NCBI GenBank assembly: GCA_024694145.1 | Contig: JAILKD010000006.1 | Location: 1 to 45,681, forward strand | Length of the DNA: 45,681 nucleotides | Direction: 5' to 3' | From: a bacterium | Lineage (GTDB): Bacteria; Bacillota_I; Bacilli_A; Acholeplasmatales; JAEDCM01 | Shown: one piece after another, positions 33,627-41,792 of the stretch | Numbering within the stretch: position 1 is the stretch's first letter | Layout: each line of letters opens with the position of its first letter | The notes under the pieces: generated by a model | The model's input: only the letters and a program-made list of their open reading frames with translations | The model's database searches: none | Told to the model about the DNA's origin: nothing | Program-made: the position numbers and the translations under genes

Positions 33627-34830
33627 ATTTAATTCCAACCTCCTCTAATCTTTCTAAAAATGTTGGGAAGCTCTTATTTATTGCTTCAACTCCATCAATA
33701 ATTCCACTATATTTTGTAAGTAGTATTATTAATGACATTACTATTCTATGGTCATTATGTCCATCAAGAGTAACGTTTGGAGAATGAAGCTCATTTTTAT
33801 GAATAATTACACAATCATCAAATACTTCTATATTTGCACCAAACTTATTTAATTCTTCTACCATTGATGAAACTCTATCAGACTCTTTTATTCTAAGGCG
33901 CTTAATACCAGTAATTTTTGCACCATTTAAGTATGTTGCAAGCATAAATAATACTGGTCCTAAATCAATGCAGTTACTTACATCAATTGTAGGATTAGTA
34001 CCTTCAAGTTTAGGAAATAATTTCATATAAATGGAATCTCCTTGTCTTGAAAAATAATTTAAGCCCTTAACATTTACATTGTTATTTAAATCAATATAAT
34101 TAAGTGCTTCTAAGAATGCTGCATTTGAAAAATCACCTTCAACAGTTGAATTAATTCTTGCATACTTTTGGTGTCCCATAATACTTACTATATTATTTTC
34201 TAGTGTTACATCTACATTAAAATGGCTTAATGTATCAATAGTTAAATTGATATATGGAAGAGATTCTATATCACCAGTTATTTCTATTTTTGTATTACGT
34301 TTTAAAAGTGATAATGCAAAAATTAAACCTGAAATATACTGACTACTAATATTTCCTGGCACACTAAAAGAACTTCCTAAAAGTCTACCCTTAAAGCTAA
34401 ATGAATCCTCTGTATAAGAATACTCTACTTTTGACTTTTTAAATATTTCTTCATATACTGATAGGCCTCTAGAAATAAGTTTCTTAGTTCCTTTCATAGT
34501 TATCTTACTATTCTTTTTTAATACTAATGCAATAGGAATTAAAAATCTTATTGTTGAGCCACTTTCACCACAATCTAGAATATATTCATCTTTTATTTCT
34601 TTATCGTTATTTCCATCAAATATTACTTCATTATCTTTTATAGTAAATGATGCACCTAATTCTTTAATGCAAGATAGTGTTGCATTAATATCATTTGAAA
34701 ACTCAACATTAGATACACTACATTTTCTATTTGATAAGAATGAAGCTATTAATAAACGATGTGCATAACTTTTCGAAGGTGGTGCATAGCAAGTTCCACT
34801 TGCATTACCCTTAAATACTTTAATTTTCAT
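33610..34830 (-). CDS. aroA: 3-phosphoshikimate 1-carboxyvinyltransferase (EPSP synthase)
   Basis: Transfers the enolpyruvyl group of PEP to shikimate 3-phosphate. APPSKSYAHRLLIASFLS, LDCGESGSTIRFLIPIAL and LRIKESDRVSSMVEELNKFGA with the DHRIVMS end are diagnostic. Length is 406 aa, slightly short for the family but complete at both ends. LDCGESGST replaces the LDxGNAGT of class I enzymes, which places it among variant (class II-like) forms; that is an inference. The ATG overlaps the end of aroQ (ATGAAAATTAA), so translation is coupled. Confidence 0.95.
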   Translation of the reverse strand: MKIKVFKGNASGTCYAPPSKSYAHRLLIASFLSNRKCSVSNVEFSNDINATLSCIKELGASFTIKDNEVIFDGNNDKEIKDEYILDCGESGSTIRFLIPIALVLKKNSKITMKGTKKLISRGLSVYEEIFKKSKVEYSYTEDSFSFKGRLLGSSFSVPGNISSQYISGLIFALSLLKRNTKIEITGDIESLPYINLTIDTLSHFNVDVTLENNIVSIMGHQKYARINSTVEGDFSNAAFLEALNYIDLNNNVNVKGLNYFSRQGDSIYMKLFPKLEGTNPTIDVSNCIDLGPVLFMLATYLNGAKITGIKRLRIKESDRVSSMVEELNKFGANIEVFDDCVIIHKNELHSPNVTLDGHNDHRIVMSLIILLTKYSGIIDGVEAINKSFPTFLERLEEVGIKYEIIK

Positions 34831-35263
34831 TATTAATCAAATCCTTTAAAAAATCTATTGCTAAAATATAGCCATCAAAACCTTTACCCATAATAGTTTT
34901 ACAAGCATTTTCTCTAATATAAGATATTTGTCTAAAATCGTCACGTTTAGAAACATCTGAAATATGTACTTCTACATACTTTATTTTTACTGCCTTTAAG
35001 GCATCTAATATAGCTACTGATGTATGAGTATAAGCTCCTGGGTTAATTACTATACCATCAATTCCTTTAAAATATGCTTCTTGTATTTTATCAACTAAAT
35101 CTCCTTCGTGATTTGATTGATAAGTTTCTACTGTAATATTAAGTTTTGAGGCATGATCATTAATCATATCAACTAAATCTTTATAAGTTTTAGCACCATA
35201 AATATCTGGTTCTCTTATTCCTAACATATTTAAGTTAGGACCATTAATAACTAATATTTTCAT
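34820..35263 (-). CDS. aroQ: 3-dehydroquinate dehydratase, type II
   Basis: Dodecameric type II enzyme converting 3-dehydroquinate to 3-dehydroshikimate. INGPNLNMLGIREPDIYG with the active-site Tyr, QSNHEGDLVDKI, NPGAYTHTSVA and EVHISDVSKRDDFRQISY are all in place. Length is 147 aa, the family norm. The start overlaps the previous stop (TAATG). The use of the type II enzyme with an AroE-AroK fusion explains why no AroD is needed in this operon. Confidence 0.97.
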   Translation of the reverse strand: MKILVINGPNLNMLGIREPDIYGAKTYKDLVDMINDHASKLNITVETYQSNHEGDLVDKIQEAYFKGIDGIVINPGAYTHTSVAILDALKAVKIKYVEVHISDVSKRDDFRQISYIRENACKTIMGKGFDGYILAIDFLKDLINNEN

Positions 35264-36492
35264 TAATCTAACCTCCTTAATATTTCATCAATAACTAAAT
35301 CTATGCTAGAATTATTTTCTACTTTAATATCACTATAAAGATTATATAAATCTATTCTTTCATCATATTTTTTCTTTAAATCATCTATATTACTAGTAAG
35401 TGGACGAGTAGATGTTGGAGTTAATTTATCTAGGGATCTATCAACAAATATAATTATTCCATTTTGTTTAAGTCTAATTATATTTTCTTTATTTAAAATT
35501 ACTCCTCCACCAGTAGAAATAATAATACCATTTTGTTTAGATAAGTTTTCTATTACACTACTTTCTATATTTCTAAAAGATTCTTCACCATTACTTTTAA
35601 TGAAATTAGAAATATCAGTGTTTATTATATTTTCTATTTCAGTATCACTATCATAAATGGCTTTATTAAGCCTTTTAGATAATATTTTACCAATAGTTGT
35701 TTTACCACATGATGGCATTCCTATTAAAACAATATTTTGTTTTTCTTTAATTAATTTTTTATAAACATCATCAATGATAGAATCATCTATTTCTATATTC
35801 TTAAATAACTTAATTGCATATACAGCTTGAGCAATTAACATATATAAGCCACCATCAGCTTTTATGTTTTTAGCTTTACCATCTAATACTAAATTAGTAT
35901 TTAGCGGGTTATATATAACATCTACTAAGCCAACTAAATTATTAAATTTAGTTATATCTATTAGTTTATCATTATTATTAGGATACATTCCTACAGGTGT
36001 AGTATTAACAATGTAATTTATATCATAATTATAAATATCATCATAACTAATTAAGCCTTCTATACTTTTACGGCTTGCTTGATATATATTTGATACATTT
36101 AAATCTTTTAATACTGCCTTAGCTGTAAGGCTAGTCCCACCTGTGCCTAAAACTAATACATTCTTATTTTCTAGATTAACATTTTGTTTTTTTATTAATA
36201 ACTTTAAGCCATAATAATCTGTATTATAGCCATAAAGTTTCCCATCCTTATTCACTATTGTATTTACACAACCTATTTTTTTAGCTTCATCGCTAATAAA
36301 ATCTAGGTATGGAAGTACACTTTTTTTATAGGGAATAGTTACATTTATACATTTAAATTCTTTAGCCTTCATAAAGCTATCAAGATTCTCTTTAGCTATT
36401 TCTTTAAGTTCATACTTATAGTCTGCAATCATTTCATGAATTATTTTAGAAAAGCTATGACCTAGCTTTTCACCAATAAGTCCATATTCCAT
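35263..36492 (-). CDS. aroEK: Fused shikimate dehydrogenase-shikimate kinase (AroE-AroK)
   Basis: One 409-residue chain carries two consecutive shikimate pathway steps. Residues 1-250 are AroE: GEKLGHSFSKIIHE (shikimate binding), NVTIPYKKSVL with the catalytic Lys, VNTIVNKDGKLYGYNTDYYG, the nucleotide loop VLVLGTGGTS and ADGGLYMLIAQA. Residues 252-409 are AroK: Walker A GMPSCGKTTIG, the DSDTEIE shikimate site, ISTGGGVIL and a lid with RPLTSNIDDLKKKYDERIDLY. There is no stop or frameshift at the junction near residue 250. In most relatives these are separate genes. It lies between aroC and aroQ and abuts both. Confidence 0.94.
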   Translation of the reverse strand: MEYGLIGEKLGHSFSKIIHEMIADYKYELKEIAKENLDSFMKAKEFKCINVTIPYKKSVLPYLDFISDEAKKIGCVNTIVNKDGKLYGYNTDYYGLKLLIKKQNVNLENKNVLVLGTGGTSLTAKAVLKDLNVSNIYQASRKSIEGLISYDDIYNYDINYIVNTTPVGMYPNNNDKLIDITKFNNLVGLVDVIYNPLNTNLVLDGKAKNIKADGGLYMLIAQAVYAIKLFKNIEIDDSIIDDVYKKLIKEKQNIVLIGMPSCGKTTIGKILSKRLNKAIYDSDTEIENIINTDISNFIKSNGEESFRNIESSVIENLSKQNGIIISTGGGVILNKENIIRLKQNGIIIFVDRSLDKLTPTSTRPLTSNIDDLKKKYDERIDLYNLYSDIKVENNSSIDLVIDEILRRLD

Positions 36493-37574
36493 TATTTTAA
36501 ATAATCTTCTCCATATCTTGTAATTAATAAATCACAAATTGTTATTGCGCTAATAGCTGTAATAACTACGCATATTCTTCTTATGATTGCAGGATCATGT
36601 CTTCCTTTTATTTCTAGTTCAACTTCTTTATTATTCTTAAAATCAACTGTATTTTGTTTTAAACCAATAGAAGGTGTTGGCTTAATTGCACATTTAAATG
36701 TTATAGGCATTCCATTAGTAATACCACCATTTATACCACCATTATTATTAGTTTTTGTCTTAATAGAACCGTTATTTATAATAAATTCATCATTAGCTTC
36801 ACTTCCCATTTTTTCACCAAAGCCAAAGCCAAGTCCAAATTCAATCCCTTTAACTCCTCCAATAGAAAATACACTATTACTTAATTTACCTTCAATACTT
36901 GAAAACCAAGGATCTCCAACTCCAGCAGGCATATTATAAATAGCAGTTTCTATTATTCCACCAATAGAATCTTTATTCTCTTTTGCTTTTAATATTTCTT
37001 TTTCTAGATTCTCTTCTAAATTATTAATTAGAGGAATTTTTTTATTATTAACTAAATCAAGTTCTTCTTCTTTTTCAAATTCCTTATCAATTACATTACC
37101 ACACTTATAAATGTGTGTAGCTATTTTTATTCCTTTTTTATTTAATGCATCAATACAGATTGCTCCTAGTGCAACAATAGGTGCTGTAATACGTCCTGAA
37201 AAATGTCCTCCACCTCTATAATCAGCAAATCCATGATATTTCATATATGCTGCATAATCAGCGTGACTTGGTCTAGCTTTATTTTCTAAATCAGTATAAG
37301 CATTACTATTAACATTTTTATTAGGAATAATTATTGTTAGTGGTGCTCCTGTAGTGTATCCATTAAATTCACCGCTAATAATTTTATATTCATCTTCTTC
37401 AACTCTTGCTGTATCCATACATGAGCATGGGCGTCTAAGTGATAAGTAATGTTTAATAACACTATCATCAATTTTTATTCCAGGAGTAAGTCCATCTAAT
37501 GTTGCTCCTATGTAGTCGCTATGTGATTCTCCAAATAATGTTAAAGTTAGATTGTCTCCTAAAACATTTTTCAT
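36492..37574 (-). CDS. aroC: Chorismate synthase
   Basis: FMN-dependent conversion of EPSP to chorismate. GESHSDYIGATLDGLTPG, RRPCSCMDTARVEEDEYKI, SHADYAAYMKYHGFADYRGGGHFSGR with the catalytic His, and GRHDPAIIRR near the C-terminus identify it. RRPCSCM departs from the usual RRxGxGR form of that loop. Length is 360 aa. It overlaps the start of aroEK by one base and has GGAGGTG before its ATG. No flavin reductase domain is fused to it. Confidence 0.95.
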   Translation of the reverse strand: MKNVLGDNLTLTLFGESHSDYIGATLDGLTPGIKIDDSVIKHYLSLRRPCSCMDTARVEEDEYKIISGEFNGYTTGAPLTIIIPNKNVNSNAYTDLENKARPSHADYAAYMKYHGFADYRGGGHFSGRITAPIVALGAICIDALNKKGIKIATHIYKCGNVIDKEFEKEEELDLVNNKKIPLINNLEENLEKEILKAKENKDSIGGIIETAIYNMPAGVGDPWFSSIEGKLSNSVFSIGGVKGIEFGLGFGFGEKMGSEANDEFIINNGSIKTKTNNNGGINGGITNGMPITFKCAIKPTPSIGLKQNTVDFKNNKEVELEIKGRHDPAIIRRICVVITAISAITICDLLITRYGEDYLK

Positions 37575-37585
37575 AACTACACCTC

Positions 37586-38584
37586 CTATTTAAGGTAATC
37601 TTTTAATTCATTAATTTCTATTTTTCTAAATTCAAAACTTCCTATTTCTTTTACATAAACTATTGATACTTTACTTCCACTTGATTTTTTATCAAGTTTA
37701 ACTAAATCAATTATTTCATTTTTATTAACATTTATACTTGTTGGTAAATCAAATTTCTTTAAGACTGTTTCTAAATCTTTTTTAACATTCTCATCTACCA
37801 TATACATCATACCTAGTGCAACACATTCACCATGTAATAAACTACCAGAGCTAAGTGATTCAATTGCATGACCTATTGTATGACCAAAATTTAATACTTT
37901 TCTTAAGTTTTGTTCAAAAGGATCAGCTTCTACTACATTCTTTTTTATTGTTAAAGCTTCTTTAATTACATAATCTATGTCAATATTTGAATTGTTCTTT
38001 AAATAATCAAACAATTCTTTATTTGATGTAGCACTCATCTTTATAACTTCTGCCATACCAGCATTAAATTCTCTTTTTTCTAGTGTTTCAAGTGTATTTG
38101 AATCAATTAATACACCATTTGGATTTTTAAATGCTCCTATATTATTTTTTACACCCAAAAAATCTATTGCACATTTACCACCAATTGATGAATCAACTTG
38201 TGATAAAAGTGTTGTTGGAATATTATAAAAATCTATTCCTCTCATATAGCTAGATGCGACAAAACCACTTAAATCACCAACAACTCCACCGCCTATAGCA
38301 ACAATAGCATCAGTTCTAGTGAATTTGTTATTAACCATAAACTCTAATATTTTTTTATAATTATCAAAGTTTTTACTAGCTTCACCTTTAAGTATTACAT
38401 AAACAAATGGTTCCATACATTGTTCTTTAACTATATTTGAATAAATAGATGGAACTCCACTATCTGTAATAATTAATACTTTTCTTTTAAGGTTAAAATA
38501 ATTACTAACATTATTTATAGAATCTCTTTCTATAATAATTGGATAGTTAATATCATTAACTTTTGATATAACATCAATAGTCAT
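37586..38584 (-). CDS. aroB: 3-dehydroquinate synthase
   Basis: NAD- and Zn-dependent cyclisation of DAHP to 3-dehydroquinate. VAIGGGVVGDLSGFVASSYMRGI, IPTTLLSQVDSSIGGK and the zinc ligands in NFGHTIGHAIE and LLHGECVALGM are visible. At 332 aa it is compact compared with about 360 in E. coli, with a shortened C-terminal domain. It is second in the operon and has a clear GGAGGGATTAA start region. Confidence 0.95.
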   Translation of the reverse strand: MTIDVISKVNDINYPIIIERDSINNVSNYFNLKRKVLIITDSGVPSIYSNIVKEQCMEPFVYVILKGEASKNFDNYKKILEFMVNNKFTRTDAIVAIGGGVVGDLSGFVASSYMRGIDFYNIPTTLLSQVDSSIGGKCAIDFLGVKNNIGAFKNPNGVLIDSNTLETLEKREFNAGMAEVIKMSATSNKELFDYLKNNSNIDIDYVIKEALTIKKNVVEADPFEQNLRKVLNFGHTIGHAIESLSSGSLLHGECVALGMMYMVDENVKKDLETVLKKFDLPTSINVNKNEIIDLVKLDKKSSGSKVSIVYVKEIGSFEFRKIEINELKDYLK

Positions 38585-38595
38585 TTTAATCCCTC

Positions 38596-39684
38596 CTAAT
38601 TTATTCTATATGTACCTACTAGTTTTAAATCGTCACATACAGTTTTTAGCTGAACTAATAAATCTGTTCCAGCTTCACTAAATACATTTCCTTCTATTTC
38701 AACATAAAAATAATATTTCCACATAGAATTTTTCATTGGTCTACTACGAAGATTTCTCATATTAAATCCATTAGAGCTTATTATATTAAGTGTTTTAGCA
38801 AGACTACCGGCTTCATTTCTAACAGTAAATACTAAAATGAAGTTTTCATCATTTTTACTACTACCAATATTTTTATTTAAGCTTCTTGAGAAACATGCAA
38901 AACGTGTTGAGTTATTTTTATTTTGATTAATATTTTTCTCAATAATATCTAAGTTATATAAATTAGCTGTTTCTAAACTTGCAATAGCAGCAATTGTTGG
39001 ATCATTTTTTTCACTAACCATTTTAGCTGCAATAGCTGTATTTACACATTCAATCTCATCATAATTATGTTCTTTAATGAATTCTGATGATTGAGCTAAT
39101 GCTTGTGGATGTGAATAAACTGTTTTAATAGTTGATTTTGAAGCACCTTTAACAGCAAGTAAGTTTTGTTGTATTTCTACACTCAATACTTGATTAATAT
39201 AAAGATTTCCTTCAAATATTAAATCAATAACATTACCAACATCCCCAGCAGTAGAATTTTCAATAGGTAAAACTACTACATCACAAACTCCATTAATTAC
39301 AGAATTATATGCTTTTGCAAAATCAGGGTAAGCATGGAATGAAGCAGTTGGATACATCTTTTTAGCAGCAATATAAGCAAATGCACCTGGTACACCTGTA
39401 TAAGCCACTTTAAGACCATTGATCAACCTTGCTTGATATTTTTTTGATTCAGTTAAGATTTCTTTGATAAACGAAATATAATATTCTTTTATTTCTTCGC
39501 TCTTAATAAATTCACTATTTCTAATGATTATTTCATCTTCCCTTTTAGAGTCTTCAATAGATAATCCGTTTTCTTTTTTATAATCTGCAACAGCATGACT
39601 AGCTTGCATTCTTTCTTCAAATAGTTTAGCCATTTCTTTATCTATTTCATTTATTTTAAGTCTAGCTTCATCTAGTTTACTCAT
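38596..39684 (-). CDS. pheA: Bifunctional chorismate mutase-prephenate dehydratase
   Basis: P-protein of phenylalanine synthesis. Residues 1-80 are an AroQ-type chorismate mutase (LDEARLKINEIDKEMAKLFEERMQ). Residues 92-270 are prephenate dehydratase (YTGVPGAFAYIAAKK, the VLPIENSTAGDVG block and NSTRFACFSRS with the TRF motif). The rest is an ACT domain (NEAGSLAKTLNIISSNGFNMRNLRSRP). The Phe-binding ESRP motif reads RSRP. The start is MSKLDEARL with GGAGGTG upstream; the track start is nine codons earlier. Length is 362 aa. It is the first gene of the operon. Confidence 0.95.
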   Translation of the reverse strand: MSKLDEARLKINEIDKEMAKLFEERMQASHAVADYKKENGLSIEDSKREDEIIIRNSEFIKSEEIKEYYISFIKEILTESKKYQARLINGLKVAYTGVPGAFAYIAAKKMYPTASFHAYPDFAKAYNSVINGVCDVVVLPIENSTAGDVGNVIDLIFEGNLYINQVLSVEIQQNLLAVKGASKSTIKTVYSHPQALAQSSEFIKEHNYDEIECVNTAIAAKMVSEKNDPTIAAIASLETANLYNLDIIEKNINQNKNNSTRFACFSRSLNKNIGSSKNDENFILVFTVRNEAGSLAKTLNIISSNGFNMRNLRSRPMKNSMWKYYFYVEIEGNVFSEAGTDLLVQLKTVCDDLKLVGTYRIN

Positions 39685-39723
39685 AATTTCACCTCCAAAA
39701 TAATTACGCACACTATTTATTAT

Positions 39724-39753
39724 ATTATATCACTATATAATAATAAATATTAA
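39724..39753 (-). promoter_or_regulatory. Likely promoter of the pheA-aro operon
   Basis: Minus-strand TTAATA, 18 bases, TATAAT, 40 bases before the pheA ATG. Very AT-rich surroundings make the -35 uncertain. Confidence 0.5.
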
Positions 39754-40005
39754 TACGCAAAAACTATGAAAACGCACGACAAAAGTGACTATTTTATTTA
39801 TTATTAAACATTTTTTAATCTATATGTGTATCAACTAATAAATTGTAAGAAATAATCAGGATAAAGATAGTAAATAGTATTTAGTTCATACTTAAGATTT
39901 TTCGTTAATCATAGTATAAAAACCATAAATATTAAGCGCTATATACTTTCAAATAAAGGCTTTATAAAGCAATTTTTTATAGAACATAATTTTAAAAAAT
40001 AAGCA

Positions 40006-40034
40006 TTGAAAAAACAGCAAAATAATGTTATACT
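40006..40034 (+). promoter_or_regulatory. Promoter of the Rrf2 regulator gene
   Basis: TTGAAA, 17 bases, TATACT, 29 bases before the ATG. Confidence 0.8.
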
Positions 40035-40050
40035 AGTATTGTAATAGGAA
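40033..40050. promoter_or_regulatory. Putative autoregulatory operator at the Rrf2 promoter
   Basis: Read on the minus strand this is TTCCTATTACAATACTAG. It matches the metY operator in TTCCTATT-N4-TACTAG (14 fixed positions) but lies in reverse sense, overlapping the -10 and the transcription start. Confidence 0.6.
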
Positions 40051-40063
40051 AAGAGGGATATAT

Positions 40064-40498
40064 ATGATTTCAACTAAAGGAAGATATGCCTTACGACTAA
40101 TGATAGATATAGCTATATATGAAGAAAAAGGTTATGTTAGTTTAAAAGATTCTTCTAGTAGAGAAGATTTATCAATTAAATATTTAGAGCAAGTTGCATC
40201 TATTCTTACTAGAGCTGGTTTAATTTTAAGTTTTAGAGGAAACAATGGGGGATATAAATTATCTAGAAATCCTAAAGATTATAAAATAGGTGAAATCTTA
40301 AGGGCAGCTGAAGGATCGCTAGCTCCAGTTGCTTGCTTAGAATGTTCTAATAATTATTGTAATAGAAAAGATAAATGTACAACTATTGATTTTTGGGATG
40401 GTTTTAATAAAGTAATTAATGATTATGTTGATAATATTACTTTAGAGGATTTAGTAGATAAAGCTAAAGGTAAATTAACAAATGATTATAGCATTTAA
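40064..40498 (+). CDS. Rrf2-family regulator (CymR/IscR type) with a Cys cluster
   Basis: A 144-residue winged-helix protein opening MISTKGRYALRLMIDIA, the Rrf2 signature, with the recognition helix around LSIKYLEQVASILTRAGL and the wing FRGNNGGYKL. Residues 91-105, CLECSNNYCNRKDKC, hold four cysteines in the position where IscR binds its Fe-S cluster. Classical Bacillus CymR lacks these. Nearby metY-cysK and cystine genes and shared operators argue for a cysteine-metabolism role like CymR, which in B. subtilis works with CysK. Both an Fe-S sensor and a CymR function are possible. It has its own promoter and terminator. Confidence 0.9.
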   Translation: MISTKGRYALRLMIDIAIYEEKGYVSLKDSSSREDLSIKYLEQVASILTRAGLILSFRGNNGGYKLSRNPKDYKIGEILRAAEGSLAPVACLECSNNYCNRKDKCTTIDFWDGFNKVINDYVDNITLEDLVDKAKGKLTNDYSI

Positions 40499-40526
40499 AA
40501 AAGGCACGTTTGTGCCTTTTTTTATT
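40497..40526 (+). terminator. Bidirectional terminator between the Rrf2 and DUF4097 genes
   Basis: The stem AAAAAGGCAC/GTGCCTTTTT with loop GTTT has a T run on the plus side and, read on minus, TTTTTTAAATG. The genes converge. Confidence 0.87.
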
Positions 40527-40538
40527 GCTTTTGTGATG

Positions 40539-41624
40539 CTATTTTTGATATAAATATAAATCCCCTGAAACAGCAATCTTAATGCTATTTTTACCACTAC
40601 CAATTAAATACATTTCATCGCCTAATTTGTTACCTATATTATAATATGTTTCACCGCTTACTTTATTACCATCAACGCTATAATCTTTTCTAGTAATATT
40701 TATTTTATAGGAAGCATCATAATTAAAATATAGGTATACTTTTCCACCATTACTATATTTATCAGTGATATTAATATTATTAATTAATCCTATATTAAAA
40801 TGTAAAGTATAAGATGATAATTTAATATTTACTTCATCTGCTTCTACTACATTTAAGTAAATATCTCCACATACTCCAATACCATCAATTTCTCCAACTT
40901 TATTTAAATTCATACTCATAGAACTACCTGTAGAATATCTTAATGAATTTATTGTTCCACTTGAAGATATTGCATAATAATATGATGGACCATCATTTTT
41001 AGTTCCGCCTAACAAATCAACTTCATTAGCACTATTAAAGAATCCTAATACACTACCATGATTGCTATTAACGTGTAATTCCTTTAATTCGTTATCTCCT
41101 AAATCAAAATCAATACTTGCATTATATGTATGGATTGATATACTCATATTACTTCTATTAGGTATATATACTACTAAATCCTTATATAATGATCCATAAT
41201 CATAATTTCCACTTTTAGAGTATTGAATCATCATAGAGTGCCCATATTTATCTGATTCTTTATAATTATAATGCATCATAAACTTATCAGTAACAGTCTC
41301 ATTAGCTACTTCTTTAATTGAAACGTAATCACCATCATAAGTATAAACCCTAACACTACCATCTCTCCAGTTTATACTCAAAGTATCAATATGTGTTTTT
41401 TCATTATATGAACTACTTGCTTTATATTGACTAGAAAATTCATATCTTGTAGAAAAACCTTTAGTCATAGTATCATATATTCCACATGATGGGAAGAATA
41501 ATAAAAAACAAATAATTCCACCAACTATCAGTAAAAAGATAAATAGACTAAACAGTCTTTTCTTTTTGCTTTTTTTCTTTTTAATTTTCTTAATTTTTGT
41601 CTTTACAATTTTCTTCTCTTCCAT
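40539..41624 (-). CDS. Membrane-anchored DUF4097-type beta-repeat protein
   Basis: A 361-residue protein with a strongly Lys-rich cytosolic N-terminus (residues 1-23), one TM helix (about 24-45), then an extracellular beta-rich part. Short strand repeats such as DTLSINWRDGSVRVYTYDGDYVSIKEV are typical of DUF4097 (putative adhesin or envelope-stress associated) proteins. The family forms right-handed beta-helix-like stacks and its role is not settled. A Cys lies just outside the membrane (FFPSCGIYD), but the segment is not a lipobox with a normal signal peptide. It has its own weak promoter and shares the terminator with the Rrf2 gene. Confidence 0.75.
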   Translation of the reverse strand: MEEKKIVKTKIKKIKKKKSKKKRLFSLFIFLLIVGGIICFLLFFPSCGIYDTMTKGFSTRYEFSSQYKASSSYNEKTHIDTLSINWRDGSVRVYTYDGDYVSIKEVANETVTDKFMMHYNYKESDKYGHSMMIQYSKSGNYDYGSLYKDLVVYIPNRSNMSISIHTYNASIDFDLGDNELKELHVNSNHGSVLGFFNSANEVDLLGGTKNDGPSYYYAISSSGTINSLRYSTGSSMSMNLNKVGEIDGIGVCGDIYLNVVEADEVNIKLSSYTLHFNIGLINNINITDKYSNGGKVYLYFNYDASYKINITRKDYSVDGNKVSGETYYNIGNKLGDEMYLIGSGKNSIKIAVSGDLYLYQK

Positions 41625-41646
41625 AATATCACCACTTACACTTATT

Positions 41647-41675
41647 ATTATACTTATAAAAGTATAAAAGATAAA
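41647..41675 (-). promoter_or_regulatory. Possible promoter of the DUF4097 gene
   Basis: Minus-strand TATAAT with a poor -35 (TTTATC) 17 bases upstream, 23 bases before the ATG. It diverges from the metY promoter. Confidence 0.45.
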
Positions 41676-41704
41676 GGAAGAAAAATTATTTATTTTTTAC
41701 TCTT

Positions 41705-41725
41705 TTCCTATTGACTTACTAGGAA
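41705..41725. promoter_or_regulatory. Rrf2/CymR-type operator over the metY -35 box
   Basis: The core is CCTATTGACTTACTAGG with TT and AA flanks, and the -35 TTGACT in its centre. It agrees with the cystine-operon operator at 19 of 21 positions. Confidence 0.72.
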
Positions 41726-41739
41726 TTAAGTAGTATCAT
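41711..41739 (+). promoter_or_regulatory. metY-cysK promoter
   Basis: TTGACT, 17 bases, TATCAT. Transcription would start near 41746, leaving a leader of about 145 bases before metY. Confidence 0.8.
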
Positions 41740-41749
41740 ATAGTTGTAA

Positions 41750-41768
41750 TCCTACTAAACAAGTAGGA
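41750..41768. promoter_or_regulatory. Second inverted repeat at the metY transcript start
   Basis: TCCTACT-AAACA-AGTAGGA is a perfect 7+5+7 repeat with the same CCTAyT…AGTAGG halves as the operators. It could be a second repressor site or a 5' hairpin in the mRNA. Confidence 0.55.
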
Positions 41769-41792
41769 AATGTAAGAAAAGAGGCGATGCTT

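Larger units (their letters stand above)
39685..40063. other. Divergent intergenic region between pheA and the Rrf2 gene
   Basis: About 380 AT-rich bases without a supported gene. It holds the pheA promoter at the left and the Rrf2 promoter at the right. The element TGCGT (minus strand) occurs three times near pheA, at 39706, 39755 and 39772. The middle, 39781-40000, has no open frame with a ribosome binding site and no T-box or riboswitch pattern that I can recognise. GCTTTATAAAGC followed by T's near 39970 is a weak hairpin. Confidence 0.6.

Noticed and set aside
36583-36939. 118-aa plus-strand ORF inside aroC
   Set aside because: It is the antisense shadow of a clear chorismate synthase, without a ribosome binding site or recognisable protein features.
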